Source: Streptomyces sp. SLBN-118
Lineage (GTDB): Bacteria > Actinomycetota > Actinomycetes > Streptomycetales > Streptomycetaceae
Direction of reading: 5' to 3'
Assembly (NCBI RefSeq): GCF_006715635.1
Contig: NZ_VFNP01000001.1
Span: 2,294,001 to 2,358,000, forward strand
DNA length: 64,000 bases
Shown: piece after piece, positions 20,169-32,099 of the stretch
Layout of the letters: each line of letters opens with the position of its first letter
Numbering within the stretch: the stretch's first letter is position 1
Position numbers and translations under genes: made by a program
The notes under the pieces: generated by a model
Database searches by the model: none
What the model saw: the letters and a program-made list of their open reading frames with translations, nothing else
Told to the model about the DNA's origin: nothing

Positions 20169-20370
20169 GCAGCAGGCCCCACCCGGCACCGGGTCGTCGT
20201 GCGAGGGCCACTTGAACAGCTCGCCTCGGGACTCCGGCGCCGCGGCGGAAGGCGTCGTCCGGGGCGCCCGGGTTGCCCGAGCCCCGACGCCAGGAGCCCC
20301 GGCACCCGGCACGCCGTGTCCCGCGCCCCGGATCCACCGTCCCATCCACCAGCGCCCCGGTGGAACGCCG

Positions 20371-20404
20371 GAGGCGGCCCGCACCCGCAGGTGCGAACCG
20401 CCTC
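20371..20404 (-). terminator. gatB terminator hairpin
   Basis: GAGGCGG and CCGCCTC flank an inner GCACC/GGTGC stem, giving a two-step hairpin about 15 bases after the gatB stop. The remainder of the 250-bp gap between the convergent genes (20169-20418) shows nothing else recognisable. Confidence 0.65.
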
Positions 20405-20418
20405 TCGTTGCGCGAGCG

Positions 20419-21927
20419 TCAGCCCTCGACGCCGAGCTTCTGAAGGATCAGCTCCTTGACGCGCGCCGCGTCCGCCTGGCCGCGGGTCGTCTTCATGACC
20501 GCGCCGACCAGCGCGCCAACCGCCGCGACCTTGCCGCCGCGGATCTTGTCGGCGATCGCCGCGTTGCCCGCGATCGCCTCGTCGACGGCCGCGCCGAGCG
20601 CGCCCTCGTCCGAGACGACCTTGAGGCCGCGCTTCTCGACGACGTCGTCCGGGCCGCCCTCGCCCGCGAGCACACCCTCGATGACCTGGCGGGCCAGCTT
20701 GTCATTGAGGTCGCCGGACGCGACCAGCGCCGCCACCCGGGCCACCTGGGCCGGGGTGATGGGCAGCGAGGACAGCTCGACGCCCTCCTCGTTGGAGCGG
20801 CGGGCGAGCCCGCCCATCCACCACTTGCGCGCGGCCGCGGCATCCGCACCCGCGTCGATCGTGGCGGCGATCAGGTCGACCGCACCCGCGTTGAGGATCG
20901 ACTGCATGTCGTGCTCGGAGATGCCCCACTCCTCGCGCAGGCGGTTGCGCCGCACCCGCGGGAGTTCGGGCAGCGTGGCGCGAAGCTCCTCGACCCACGC
21001 GCGCGCAGGCGCGACGGGGACGAGGTCGGGCTCCGGGAAGTACCGGTAGTCCTCCGCCTCCTCCTTCACGCGGCCGGACGTCGTGGAGCCGTCGTCCTCG
21101 TGGAAGTGGCGGGTCTCCTGGATGATCGTGCCGCCGGACGAGAGCACCGCCGCGTGGCGCTGGATCTCGAACCGTGCCGCACGCTCGACCGACCGCAGCG
21201 AGTTGACGTTCTTCGTCTCGGAGCGCGTGCCGAACTTCTCGGCACCCCGCGGCCGCAGCGAAAGGTTCACGTCGCAGCGCATCTGGCCCTGCTCCATGCG
21301 GGCCTCGGAGACACCGAGCGCCTTGATGAGTTCGCGCAGTTCGGCGACGTACGCCTTGGCGACCTCCGGCGCGCGCTCGCCCGCGCCCTCGATCGGCTTG
21401 GTGACGATCTCGATCAGGGGGATGCCGGCGCGGTTGTAGTCCAGCAGGGAGTGGGACGCGCCGTGGATACGGCCGGTGGCGCCGCCGACGTGCGTCGACT
21501 TGCCGGTGTCCTCCTCCATGTGGGCGCGCTCGATCTGTACGCGGAAGACCTCCCCGTCCTCCAGCTGGACGTCCAGATAGCCGTCGAAGGCGATCGGCTC
21601 GTCGTACTGCGAGGTCTGGAAGTTCTTCGGCATGTCCGGATAGAAGTAGTTCTTCCGGGCGAAGCGGCACCACTCGGCGATCTCGCAGTTCAGCGCGAGG
21701 CCGATCTTGACGGCCGACTCGACGCCGATCGCGTTGACGACGGGGAGCGAGCCGGGCATGCCGAGACAGGTCGGGCAGGTCTGCGAGTTGGGCTCGGCGC
21801 CCAGCTCGGTCGAGCAGCCGCAGAACATCTTGGTCTTGGTGCCGAGTTCGACATGGACCTCGAGGCCCATGACGGGGTCGTAGGCAGCGAGGGCGTCCTC
21901 GTACGACACCAGTTCAGTGACGGTCAC
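20419..21927 (-). CDS. gatB: Asp-tRNA(Asn)/Glu-tRNA(Gln) amidotransferase subunit B
   Basis: GatB binds the mischarged tRNA and phosphorylates the Glu/Asp side chain inside the GatCAB complex, giving Gln-tRNA(Gln) and, where needed, Asn-tRNA(Asn). The catalytic cradle shows [18 protein letters not shown], the zinc cysteines C-G-C and CPTCLG, and [16 protein letters not shown]. The C-terminal helical YqeY-like tail ([16 protein letters not shown]) is complete. Length is 502 aa, as usual. GTG at 21927 follows GAGAGGGA. It is the last gene of the gatC-gatA-80-aa-gatB operon. Confidence 0.97.
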   Translation of the reverse strand: MTVTELVSYEDALAAYDPVMGLEVHVELGTKTKMFCGCSTELGAEPNSQTCPTCLGMPGSLPVVNAIGVESAVKIGLALNCEIAEWCRFARKNYFYPDMPKNFQTSQYDEPIAFDGYLDVQLEDGEVFRVQIERAHMEEDTGKSTHVGGATGRIHGASHSLLDYNRAGIPLIEIVTKPIEGAGERAPEVAKAYVAELRELIKALGVSEARMEQGQMRCDVNLSLRPRGAEKFGTRSETKNVNSLRSVERAARFEIQRHAAVLSSGGTIIQETRHFHEDDGSTTSGRVKEEAEDYRYFPEPDLVPVAPARAWVEELRATLPELPRVRRNRLREEWGISEHDMQSILNAGAVDLIAATIDAGADAAAARKWWMGGLARRSNEEGVELSSLPITPAQVARVAALVASGDLNDKLARQVIEGVLAGEGGPDDVVEKRGLKVVSDEGALGAAVDEAIAGNAAIADKIRGGKVAAVGALVGAVMKTTRGQADAARVKELILQKLGVEG

Positions 21928-21943
21928 GGTGAAACTTTCCCTC

Positions 21944-22186
21944 TCAGCCCAGCAGGACGTCGTCGTCGCCCAGGCGCCTGAGCTCGCGGTAGAGCAGGGC
22001 CAGGCCGGTGACGATGGCGGCAGCGGATACGGCGGCGTCGATCAGCCGGAGCATGTCGCCCTCGTTGCGGGCCTTCTTGGCCTGCTTGGCGACGCTGATC
22101 GCGCCGAAGGCGGTGGTTCCGATCGACAGATACGTACCGGTCTTGGACTTCTTGAAGCCCTTGGCCTTGGTCAGTGCCTTACTCAC
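21944..22186 (-). CDS. Small membrane protein embedded in the gat operon, 80 aa
   Basis: An 80-aa protein starting [20 protein letters not shown], with a basic N-terminus, a first hydrophobic stretch around [20 protein letters not shown] and a clear membrane helix [19 protein letters not shown] near the C-terminus. Its GTG start overlaps the gatA stop in GTGA, with GAGGAGG about 10 bases upstream inside gatA, so translation is coupled to gatA. gatB follows after 16 bp. No known role in GatCAB has been described to my knowledge; position alone suggests co-expression. Confidence 0.85.
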   Translation of the reverse strand: MSKALTKAKGFKKSKTGTYLSIGTTAFGAISVAKQAKKARNEGDMLRLIDAAVSAAAIVTGLALLYRELRRLGDDDVLLG

Positions 22187-23688
22187 AGCGACGGAGCCTC
22201 CTCGAGCAGCGGGTGGCCCCACTTTTCCACGAAGGCCGCCTCGACGGCCGCGCCGACCTTGTACAGCCGGTCGTCCTTCATGGCGGGGGCGATGATCTGC
22301 AGTCCGACCGGCAGTCCGTCCTCCGGCGCGAGACCGCAGGGCAGCGACATCGCGGCGTTGCCGGCCAGGTTGGTCGGGATGGTGCACAGGTCCGCGAGGT
22401 ACATCGCCATCGGGTCGTCGGCGCGCTCGCCGATCGGGAAGGCGGTGGTGGGCGTGGTCGGCGAGACGATCACGTCGACCTGCTCGAAGGCCTTCTCGAA
22501 GTCCCGGGTGATGAGCGTGCGCACCTTCTGCGCGGAGCCGTAGTACGCGTCGTAGTAGCCGGAGCTGAGCGCGTACGTACCGAGCATGATGCGGCGCTTG
22601 ACCTCGTCACCGAAGCCGGCCTCGCGGGTGAGCGCGGTGACCTCCTCGGCCGACTTCGTGCCGTCGTCGCCGACCCGCAAGCCGTAGCGCATGGCGTCGA
22701 AGCGGGCCAGGTTGGAGGAGCACTCGGACGGCGCGATCAGGTAGTACGCGGAGAGCCCGAGGTCGAAGGACGGGCAGTCCAGCTCGACGATCGTGGCGCC
22801 AAGACCGCGCAGCAGCTCCACGGACTCGTCGAAGCGCTGGACGACACCGGCCTGGTAGCCCTCGCCGCGGAACTGCTTGACGACGCCGACGCGCATCCCC
22901 GCGACCGAGCCGTTCTTCGCGGCCTCGACGACCGGCGGGACCGGGGCGTCGATGGACGTCGAGTCCAGCGGGTCGTGACCGGCGATGACCTCGTGCAGCA
23001 GGGCCGCGTCCAGGACCGTACGGGCGCAGGGGCCGCCCTGGTCGAGGGAGGAGGAGAAGGCGACCATGCCGAAGCGGGAGACGCCGCCGTAGGTGGGCTT
23101 GACGCCGACCGTGCCGGTGACGGCGGCGGGCTGGCGGATGGAGCCGCCGGTGTCCGTGCCGATGGCGAGCGGTGCCTCGTACGAGGCGAGGGCCGCGCTC
23201 GACCCGCCGCCGGAACCGCCGGGGATACGGGTGAGGTCCCAGGGGTTGCCGGTCGGGCCGTATGCGCTGTTCTCGGTGGAGGACCCCATGGCGAACTCGT
23301 CCATGTTGGTCTTGCCGAGGATGACGACGTCCGCTGCCTTGAGCTTCTTGGTCACCGTCGCGTCGTACGGCGGGATCCAGCCCTCGAGGATCTTGGAACC
23401 GACGGTGGTCGGGATGCCCTCGGTGGTGAAGATGTCCTTCAGCGCGAGCGGCACACCGGCCAGCGCGCCGAGCTTCTCGCCCGCCTCGCGCTTGGCGTCG
23501 ACGGCGCGGGCCTGCGCGAGCGCTCCCTCACGGTCGACGTGCAGGAAGGCGTGCACCTTCTCGTCGACGGCCTCGATCCTGGCCAGGTGCGCCTCGGTGA
23601 CCTCGACGGCCGTGAGCTCGCCGGAAGCGATCTTCGCGGCGATCTCTGCGGCGGTGAGCCTGATGATGGTGACGTTGGTGTCCGTCAT
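22183..23688 (-). CDS. gatA: Glutamyl-tRNA(Gln) amidotransferase subunit A
   Basis: Amidase-signature subunit that hydrolyses glutamine and channels ammonia to GatB. The Ser-cisSer-Lys triad is visible: Lys in [19 protein letters not shown], and the glycine/serine stretch [18 protein letters not shown] with the nucleophile Ser in [17 protein letters not shown]. Length is 501 aa. The ATG at 23688 follows a GGGAGG site located at the end of gatC, only 5 bp beyond the gatC stop. Confidence 0.97.
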   Translation of the reverse strand: MTDTNVTIIRLTAAEIAAKIASGELTAVEVTEAHLARIEAVDEKVHAFLHVDREGALAQARAVDAKREAGEKLGALAGVPLALKDIFTTEGIPTTVGSKILEGWIPPYDATVTKKLKAADVVILGKTNMDEFAMGSSTENSAYGPTGNPWDLTRIPGGSGGGSSAALASYEAPLAIGTDTGGSIRQPAAVTGTVGVKPTYGGVSRFGMVAFSSSLDQGGPCARTVLDAALLHEVIAGHDPLDSTSIDAPVPPVVEAAKNGSVAGMRVGVVKQFRGEGYQAGVVQRFDESVELLRGLGATIVELDCPSFDLGLSAYYLIAPSECSSNLARFDAMRYGLRVGDDGTKSAEEVTALTREAGFGDEVKRRIMLGTYALSSGYYDAYYGSAQKVRTLITRDFEKAFEQVDVIVSPTTPTTAFPIGERADDPMAMYLADLCTIPTNLAGNAAMSLPCGLAPEDGLPVGLQIIAPAMKDDRLYKVGAAVEAAFVEKWGHPLLEEAPSL

Positions 23689-23693
23689 GGTGA

Positions 23694-23990
23694 TTAGTCC
23701 TCCCCCAGGATCTGCGGCACCTTGAAACGCTGCTGCTCCTGGGCAGGGGCGCCGGAGAGCGCCTGCTCGGGGGTGAGCGACGGACGAACCTCGTCCGCGC
23801 GCATGACATTGGTCAGCGGCAGCGGGTGGGAGGTCGGGGGTACGTCTTGGTCGGCGACCTCGGAGACGCGGGCGACCGCGCCGATGATGTCGTCGAGCTG
23901 TCCGGCGAAGTGGTCGAGCTCTTCGTCCTTCAGCTCCAGACGCGCCAGCCGGGCGAGGTGGGCGACCTCCTCGCGCGTAATGCCAGGCAT
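23694..23990 (-). CDS. gatC: Glutamyl-tRNA(Gln) amidotransferase subunit C
   Basis: Small 98-aa subunit that wraps around and stabilises GatA in the GatCAB complex. It begins [20 protein letters not shown], the standard GatC opening, and ends with the extended PxxxxLPxR-like region ([19 protein letters not shown]). GAGG lies 8 bases before the ATG. It is the first gene of the operon, so the promoter should lie in the 129-bp gap upstream, after the stop of the c-di-GMP gene. Confidence 0.95.
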   Translation of the reverse strand: MPGITREEVAHLARLARLELKDEELDHFAGQLDDIIGAVARVSEVADQDVPPTSHPLPLTNVMRADEVRPSLTPEQALSGAPAQEQQRFKVPQILGED

Positions 23991-24119
23991 GCAGCGATCC
24001 TCAGGGGTGAGTGTGTGGTTTTGAGCTCAATCCTATGGGGCACGGTCCACTGCCCACGAAACGGTGTGCGGCCGGGACCTCCCGGGCCTTGCTCCGGCGT
24101 CTCCCGGGACCCTGCCGAA

Positions 24120-26261
24120 TCAGGGAACGACCTGGCCGGAGGGCTCACTGGTCGGGCTGGCGGGAGGCCGCGTCGCGTCCGCCGTGGCGGCGGGCAGTTC
24201 CGCGGCCCGGTGCCAGCCGCGCTCGCCGCGCGCCCGCAGCCACGCCGTGGCCTCCTGCGGCGGCATCGCGGCCGCGACCAGCCACCCCTGGACGGCGTCG
24301 CAGCCCAGATCGCGCAGCCGCTCCCAGGTCTCGTCGTCCTCGACGCCCTCGGCGACGACGAGCAGGCCCAGCGAGTGGGCGAGGTCGACGGTGCAGCGGA
24401 CGATCGCGGCGTCCTCGTTGTCGACGGCGAGCCGGGCCACGAAGGAGCGGTCGATCTTGAGCTCGCTGACCGGGAGCTTGCGCAGATGCACGAGGGAGGA
24501 GTAGCCGGTGCCGAAGTCGTCCAGGGACATCTTCACGCCGTGCTCGGTGAGCCCGGCGAGCGTGTCGGCGGCGCGCTGGGGGTCCTCCAGGAGGACGTGC
24601 TCCGTGATCTCCAGTTGGAGGGAGCCGGCCGGGACGCCGTGGCGGGCGAGGCGGGCGGCGACGGATCCGGCGAATCCGGGGGTGTGGACGTCGCGCGGCG
24701 AGACATTCACGGCCACCGGCACGTCGAGCCCCTGGGCACGCCACTTGGCGACCTGCCCGAGGGCCGTGTCCAGCACGTACTCCGTCAGATGCGGCATCAG
24801 GCCCGAGGACTCGGCGATCGCGATGAACTCGTCCGGGGGGACCCGGCCGCGCTCCGGGTGGACCCAGCGGACCAGCGCCTCCAGTCCGGCGACATGGCCG
24901 TCGAAGCGGACCTTGGGCTGGTAGTGCAGCTCCACGTCACCGGCGTCCAGCGCACGGCGCAGATCGCCCAGCAGGCCGAGCCGGTCAGGAGTGTTGCTGT
25001 CCCGCTTGGACTCATACACCTCCACGCCCGTGCGGTCCCGCTTCGCCTGGTACATCGCGACGTCCGCGCGCCGCAGCAGCCCTTCCGCGTCCAGTGCGTG
25101 CTCGGGGAAGACGGCGACGCCCGCGCTGGCCTCCAGGACGAGGGTGAGCCCGTCGAGATCGAGCGGCGAGGACAGCTCGGCGACGAGGTGACGGGCGACG
25201 CGCTGGGCGCTGGTGGCGGAGTCGGCGGTCGGGAGCAGTACGGCGAACTCGTCGCCGCCGAGCCGGGCCGCCTCGGCACCGCGGGGCAGGGCGAGCCTGA
25301 GCCGGTCGGCGATCTGGAGCAACAGCCGGTCCCCCGCGAGATGGCCGAGTGTGTCATTGACGGAACGAAAGCGGTCGAGATCGATCAGCACGAGAGCCGA
25401 GCGGGCACCGCTGCCCTCGGCGTCCGCGAGGGCGGACCAGGTCCGTTCCAGGAGCCACTGACGGTTCGGCAGACCCGTCAGGGGGTCGCGCAACTGCTCC
25501 TCTGCTCTGGCCCGGGCGATCCACAGCGTGGAATCGAGGGCGATCAGCGGTACGGCGAACAAGGGCAGCAGCAGCGGCAGGGCGACGGCGACGACACAGA
25601 TCAGCGGGGCGATGCCGAGCAGGGCGACCGCAACAAGGCCCTGCCGCAGCAGGGCCGTACGGGCGGCGGTGGGCAGACCGCCCCCCTGGGGGGCGAGGAC
25701 ATACCACAGGAGCAGCCGGGTCACCACGAGATAGGCGGTGGCCGCGAGAATCACTTCCGGGGCGGCCTCGATGCCCCATTCGAGTGGCGTCCAGGGCGCC
25801 TCGACGCTCGGCTCCACCCCGAACACCGCAAGAACGAGAGCGGCGGCGCCGATCCCGAGGATGTCCACGGAGCCGTGCAATACGCCCTGGCGCCAGCGGT
25901 TTCTGCGGGCGGCGGCGACCAGCGCGACGACGGCGAGGCTGACCAGTCCGGCAGGCACCCAGCCGAACAGGAGCAGGACGGCGAGCGTGAGTGCGGCACC
26001 GGAACCGGTGCCGCCCCACCAGCGGTCGCGGCCGAGCGCGACGAGATGGCCGACGATGATCCCGGTGAGGACGGCGAGCGACCAGCCCGCGGTGGAACCG
26101 GGGAACAGCGCAAGGCCCTCCCCCAGCGTGCTGAAGACTCCGAAGGCGAGCAGTGCGGCGGCGCATACGACGGCGGCGACGGGCAGTCCCGGCGTCATGC
26201 CCGCAAGGGCCGCGAATCCACGCGGCCGTGAGACCGTGGCGGCGCTCTCGGTCGGTTTCAT
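24120..26261 (-). CDS. rmdB: Membrane GGDEF-EAL cyclic-di-GMP protein, RmdB-like
   Basis: A 713-aa protein with about six to eight N-terminal membrane spans, a GGDEF domain with intact ARLGGDEFAVLLPTADS, and an EAL domain with intact VAGLEALVRWVHPERG, LEITEHVLLEDPQ, SLDDFGTGYSSLVHLRKLPV, KIDRSF and VAEGVEDDETW. Both domains therefore retain catalytic residues. Position directly beside ligA matches RmdB of Streptomyces coelicolor, a phosphodiesterase affecting aerial development, so I assign the name by synteny and domain content. The ATG at 26261 follows GAGAGGG; the frame extends upstream without homology. Confidence 0.9.
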   Translation of the reverse strand: MKPTESAATVSRPRGFAALAGMTPGLPVAAVVCAAALLAFGVFSTLGEGLALFPGSTAGWSLAVLTGIIVGHLVALGRDRWWGGTGSGAALTLAVLLLFGWVPAGLVSLAVVALVAAARRNRWRQGVLHGSVDILGIGAAALVLAVFGVEPSVEAPWTPLEWGIEAAPEVILAATAYLVVTRLLLWYVLAPQGGGLPTAARTALLRQGLVAVALLGIAPLICVVAVALPLLLPLFAVPLIALDSTLWIARARAEEQLRDPLTGLPNRQWLLERTWSALADAEGSGARSALVLIDLDRFRSVNDTLGHLAGDRLLLQIADRLRLALPRGAEAARLGGDEFAVLLPTADSATSAQRVARHLVAELSSPLDLDGLTLVLEASAGVAVFPEHALDAEGLLRRADVAMYQAKRDRTGVEVYESKRDSNTPDRLGLLGDLRRALDAGDVELHYQPKVRFDGHVAGLEALVRWVHPERGRVPPDEFIAIAESSGLMPHLTEYVLDTALGQVAKWRAQGLDVPVAVNVSPRDVHTPGFAGSVAARLARHGVPAGSLQLEITEHVLLEDPQRAADTLAGLTEHGVKMSLDDFGTGYSSLVHLRKLPVSELKIDRSFVARLAVDNEDAAIVRCTVDLAHSLGLLVVAEGVEDDETWERLRDLGCDAVQGWLVAAAMPPQEATAWLRARGERGWHRAAELPAATADATRPPASPTSEPSGQVVP

Positions 26262-26577
26262 TCCCGTCCCTCTCACAGCCGGCGGTGCCGATGCCTCGCG
26301 ATGGCTCCCGTTGTCATGCCACCACGACTGAAATCCCACCACGCAGCCGTGCACGACAGGCGCACGTCTCAACAGTAGGCCGCAGAAGGCTCGGACGGGC
26401 AGCGCTCTACAGCTCTTGCCCGAATGAGACCTGGCCACCCTTATCCATCTGGTATGCGCTGAACGGGTGACCTGTACCGGTCGTTCGGAGGCTGAATCCG
26501 GCGTCCGATTCCCGCCCCGTGCGCCCCCTCTTGGCCCCTTGACGAGCCCCTCCCAAGCCCCGCGCACGCCCCCTCCG
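26262..26577. other. Intergenic region between ligA and rmdB
   Basis: This 316-bp gap follows the ligA stop and precedes rmdB on the minus strand, so it should contain the rmdB promoter. I see no clear -10/-35 pair or hairpin. A T-arm-like GGCGTCCGATTCCCGCC occurs at about 26498-26514, but no complete tRNA can be built around it. Confidence 0.5.
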
Positions 26578-28776
<2,199 letters not shown>

Positions 28777-29772
28777 TTACTCAGGGTTGTCTGCGAGCGA
28801 TCTCGCGGCCCGGACGCAGTGGGCGAGCGCCGCGCGTGCGTACGCCGGTGAGGCGCCCGCGAGCCCGCATGCCGGGGTGATCACCACGGACTCGCTCAGA
28901 GTCCCCGGACTCAGCCCCAACCTGCGCCACAACGTCCTGACACCCATGACGCTACCGGCAGGGTCTGACAATGGAGCATCGCTGGAGGGCACCACACCCG
29001 CGAACAGCTGCGTACCTCCTTCGACGGCCTCACCGATCTGTTCCTCCTCACGCTCGGTGAGCAGACCGACATCGAACGAGACACCCCCGGCCCCTGCCCG
29101 GCGCAGCAGCGCGAACGGCACCTCCGGCGCGCACGAGTGGATCGTGACGGGCTCGTCGCTCACCCCGATCACCTCCCGCAGCGTGCCCTCGACGAGCTGG
29201 CGGTCCACCGCCCTGTGGGTGCGATACCCGCTGGCGGTCCTGACCTGTCCTCGCAGTACGGCGGTCAGCGAGGGCTCGTCGAGCTGGAGCACCACGCGGG
29301 CGCCGGGCACGCGGCGGTGTACATCCGCCAGATGCGAGCGCAGCCCTTCGGCGAGCGAGGCCGCGAGGTCCCGGACGGCGCCCGGATCACCCAGCGACGC
29401 CTCGCCGTTGCGCAGCTCCAGCGCGGCGGCGAGCGTCCACGGCCCCACCGCCTGGACCTTGAGCGGCCCCTCGTAGCCCTGGGTGTGCTCCTCCAGCGCG
29501 TCAAGATCCTCGCCGAGCCAGGAGCGGGCCCGGCGGGTGTCGCGTCCCGGCCGGTCGCTGAACCGCCAGCCGCTCGGCTCGACATGCGCGTACATCTCGA
29601 CGAGCAGCCCGATGGTCCGCCCGATCATGTCGGCTCCGGGCCCGCGGGCGGGTAGTTCGGGCAGATGCGGAAAGTCCTCGAAGGATCCGGCGACGGTCTT
29701 CGCGGCTTCGCGGGCGTCCCCGCCGGGCATGGATCCGACCCCGGTCGCGGGGCCCCATGGGAATGCGTTCAT
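28777..29772 (-). CDS. Core MetE-like (cobalamin-independent methionine synthase domain) protein
   Basis: A 331-aa protein that corresponds only to the C-terminal catalytic barrel of MetE. It opens WGPATGVGSMPGGD; the zinc ligands appear as His-x-Cys in VTIHSCAPEVPF and Cys in VVITPACGLAGASPAYAR, with Glu/Asp of QLDEPSL in between. The N-terminal half that binds folylpolyglutamate in full MetE is missing, so the methyl donor is unlikely to be the usual folate; core-MetE proteins of this kind are known from archaea and other bacteria. The ATG overlaps the SDR stop (ATGA), so the two are coupled. Confidence 0.85.
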   Translation of the reverse strand: MNAFPWGPATGVGSMPGGDAREAAKTVAGSFEDFPHLPELPARGPGADMIGRTIGLLVEMYAHVEPSGWRFSDRPGRDTRRARSWLGEDLDALEEHTQGYEGPLKVQAVGPWTLAAALELRNGEASLGDPGAVRDLAASLAEGLRSHLADVHRRVPGARVVLQLDEPSLTAVLRGQVRTASGYRTHRAVDRQLVEGTLREVIGVSDEPVTIHSCAPEVPFALLRRAGAGGVSFDVGLLTEREEEQIGEAVEGGTQLFAGVVPSSDAPLSDPAGSVMGVRTLWRRLGLSPGTLSESVVITPACGLAGASPAYARAALAHCVRAARSLADNPE

Positions 29773-30467
29773 CGCCCGGGCCGCACCGTCACGTCGTTGA
29801 TCTCGGCGTCGCGCGGCAGGTCGATCGCCGTGATGATCGTCGTCGCGACGGACTCCGGGTCGATCCAGCGGGACGCGTCGTACTCCTTGCCCTCCTGCGA
29901 GTGCACCTTGGCCTGCATCGGGCTCGCGGTGCGGCCCGGGTAGACCGAGGTCACGCGGACGCCGTTGCCGTGCTCCTCGTGGCGCAGGGAGTCTGCGAGC
30001 GCCTTGAGGCCGTGCTTGGAGGCGGCGTAAGCGCCCCATTCCGCATGGGCGTTGAGGCCGGCGCCGGAGTTGACGAAGACCACCTGGCCCTTGACGGCCC
30101 GTAGGTGCGGCAGGAAAAGCCTGGTCAGCTCGGCGGGCGAGACCAGATTGGCGTTGAGCTGCTGGTGCCAGGTCTTGGGGCGCAGCTCCGCGATCGGGCC
30201 GAGGTCGACGATGCCCGCGATGTGCAGAAGGGAGTCCAGACGCTCCGGCATGGGCTGCATGCCGAGCGACTTGGAGATGCGGTCGGGGTCGGCGAGGTCG
30301 GCGACGAGGGTACGGGCGCCCTCGTAGTGAGCGGCGAGCTCCTTGGCGCGGCCCGCGTCGCGCGCCAGAAGGATCAGCTCGTCCCCGCGCGCGTGCAGGC
30401 GGCGCGCGACGGCCGCGCCGATGCCGGAGCCCGCCCCTGTGATCAGATGTGTAGCCATACGGGCCAT
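29769..30467 (-). CDS. Short-chain dehydrogenase/reductase
   Basis: A 232-aa classical SDR oxidoreductase. The cofactor motif is LITGAGSGIGAAVARRL (TGxxxGxG), the NxAG-like element is LLHIAGIVDLG, and the catalytic Ser, Tyr and Lys occur in VFVNSGAGLNAHAEWGAYAASKHG. An Arg in the first turn (RRLHARGDELILLARD) suggests NADPH. The substrate is unknown. The ATG at 30467 has AGGAG 7 bases upstream; a second ATG at 30458 is less well spaced. It heads an apparent SDR, MetE-like, ligA unit and is divergent from the DUF427 gene. Confidence 0.9.
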   Translation of the reverse strand: MARMATHLITGAGSGIGAAVARRLHARGDELILLARDAGRAKELAAHYEGARTLVADLADPDRISKSLGMQPMPERLDSLLHIAGIVDLGPIAELRPKTWHQQLNANLVSPAELTRLFLPHLRAVKGQVVFVNSGAGLNAHAEWGAYAASKHGLKALADSLRHEEHGNGVRVTSVYPGRTASPMQAKVHSQEGKEYDASRWIDPESVATTIITAIDLPRDAEINDVTVRPGR

Positions 30468-30524
30468 GCTCGCACTCCTGCGGGAACCGGGAAGAAGTGC
30501 GGCCCGGCCGGTGCTGTCCCCGGT

Positions 30525-30854
30525 ATGGCCAAAGGACACACGATCACCATCGAGCAGAGCACCGTCCATGTACGCGTGGCACGGGGCGAGGACATTCTCG
30601 CGGAGAGCCGGTGCCCCCTCGTCCTGCGCGAGACGGGCTGCCCCGTGCGCTACTACCTCCCCGAGGAGGACGTACGCACGGACCTGCTGAAGCCCTCCGA
30701 GACGCAGACCTACTGCCCCTTCAAGGGAACGGCCTCCTACTGGTCGCTGCCGGACGCGCAGGACTTGGTGTGGGGATACCCCGAGCCCAAGGACGAAGTG
30801 GCGCAGATCAAGGGCCACTTCTGCTTCTACGACACCGAGGTCGTCGAAGCCTGA
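30525..30854 (+). CDS. DUF427 domain protein, 109 aa
   Basis: A small single-domain protein with the DUF427 fold: VHVRVARGEDILAESR, GCPVRYYLPEEDV, then the signature TYCPFKGTASYWSL and the ending YPEPKDEVAQIKGHFCFYDT. The Cys-Pro-Phe-Lys-Gly motif is the conserved centre of the family, whose biochemical role is undefined. The ATG at 30525 is chosen by homology; the ribosome site is weak. It is divergent from the SDR gene and convergent with mnmA. Confidence 0.85.
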   Translation: MAKGHTITIEQSTVHVRVARGEDILAESRCPLVLRETGCPVRYYLPEEDVRTDLLKPSETQTYCPFKGTASYWSLPDAQDLVWGYPEPKDEVAQIKGHFCFYDTEVVEA

Positions 30855-30880
30855 CGCGGGAGTTCACCGGGAGACGGCTC

Positions 30881-30915
30881 GCGTGGATCCGGCCGGTCGG
30901 GCCGGATCTACGCGA
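30881..30915. terminator. Bidirectional terminator between DUF427 gene and mnmA
   Basis: A 15-bp inverted repeat (CGCGTGGATCCGGCC with one mismatch on the other arm) and a 5-base loop lies between the two convergent stops and overlaps the end of mnmA. Confidence 0.7.
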
Positions 30916-32038
30916 CCGACGCGGTCCCCGCCCGCTCGGTCGTCGCGATCGTCGCCGAGCCGACCACGCGGGTGCCGTCGTACAGCACGATCGCCTGGCC
31001 GGGAGCCACGCCCCGGACCGGCTCGGTGAAGGTCACGTTCAGCGTGGAGCCGACGAGCTCCGCCGTCACCGACGTCTCACCGCCGTGGGCGCGCAGCTGC
31101 GCGGTGTACGTCCCGGGGCCCGCCGGGGCCACCCCGCACCAGCGCGGCTTGATCGCCGTGAGGGCCGCGACGTCGAGCGCCTCGACCGGGCCGACCGTTA
31201 CCGTGTTGTTCACCGGAGAGATGTCCAGGACATAGCGCGGCTTGCCGTCGGGCGCCGGGTGGCCGATGCGCAGGCCCTTGCGCTGGCCGATCGTGAAGCC
31301 GAAGGCCCCTTCGTGCGTGCCCAGCTTCGTGCCCGACTCGTCGACGATGTCGCCCTCCGCCGTACCCAGGCGGTTGGCGAGGAAGCCCTGGGTGTCGCCG
31401 TCGGCGATGAAGCAGATGTCGTGACTGTCGGGCTTCTTGGCGACGGCCAGGCCCCTGCGCTCGGCCTCGGCCCGGATCTCGTCCTTGGTGGTGAGGGTGT
31501 CACCGAGCGGGAACATCGCGTGCGCCAGCTGCCGCTCGTCGAGCACGCCGAGGACATAGGACTGGTCCTTGGCCATGTCGGAAGCCCGGTGCAGCTCGCG
31601 GCTGCCGTCCTCGCCGGTCACGACCGTGGCGTAGTGGCCGGTGCACACGGCGTCGAAGCCGAGCGCGAGCGCCTTGTCCAGCAACGCCGCGAACTTGATC
31701 TTCTCGTTGCAGCGCAGACAGGGGTTGGGCGTGCGGCCCGCCTCGTACTCCGCGATGAAGTCCTCGACCACGTCCTCGCGGAAGCGCTCGGCGAGATCCC
31801 ACACGTAGAAGGGGATGCCGATGACGTCCGCGGCGCGGCGGGCGTCACGGGAGTCCTCGATGGTGCAGCAGCCGCGCGCGCCCGTACGGAAGGACTGCGG
31901 GTTCGCGGAGAGTGCGAGGTGCACACCGGTGACATCGTGCCCGGCCTCGGCGGCTCGGGCGGCGGCGACGGCGGAGTCCACGCCGCCCGACATTGCGGCG
32001 AGCACACGAAGGGGACGCTGGGGAGTCTGAGGAGTCAT
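30908..32038 (-). CDS. mnmA: tRNA-specific 2-thiouridylase
   Basis: Thiolates U34 of the tRNAs for Lys, Glu and Gln, taking sulfur from a cysteine desulfurase relay. The N-terminal PP-loop ATPase motif is [13 protein letters not shown]. The two catalytic cysteines are in [12 protein letters not shown] and [16 protein letters not shown], with CTGHYA between them. Length is 376 aa from the ATG at 32038, where homology starts; the frame extends upstream spuriously. A cysteine desulfurase gene, a likely sulfur donor, lies about 800 bp upstream on the same strand. Confidence 0.96.
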   Translation of the reverse strand: MTPQTPQRPLRVLAAMSGGVDSAVAAARAAEAGHDVTGVHLALSANPQSFRTGARGCCTIEDSRDARRAADVIGIPFYVWDLAERFREDVVEDFIAEYEAGRTPNPCLRCNEKIKFAALLDKALALGFDAVCTGHYATVVTGEDGSRELHRASDMAKDQSYVLGVLDERQLAHAMFPLGDTLTTKDEIRAEAERRGLAVAKKPDSHDICFIADGDTQGFLANRLGTAEGDIVDESGTKLGTHEGAFGFTIGQRKGLRIGHPAPDGKPRYVLDISPVNNTVTVGPVEALDVAALTAIKPRWCGVAPAGPGTYTAQLRAHGGETSVTAELVGSTLNVTFTEPVRGVAPGQAIVLYDGTRVVGSATIATTERAGTASVA

Positions 32039-32099
32039 AGCTCTACCAGGGTAAGGGGACCTGGGAACCGAAAGCTCGCGAGTATGCGTTGGGCATCGC

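Noticed and set aside
26480..26530. tRNA-like T-arm sequence between ligA and rmdB
   Set aside because: A T-loop-like GATTC with flanking complementarity exists, but no acceptor stem, D-arm or anticodon arm can be formed around it.
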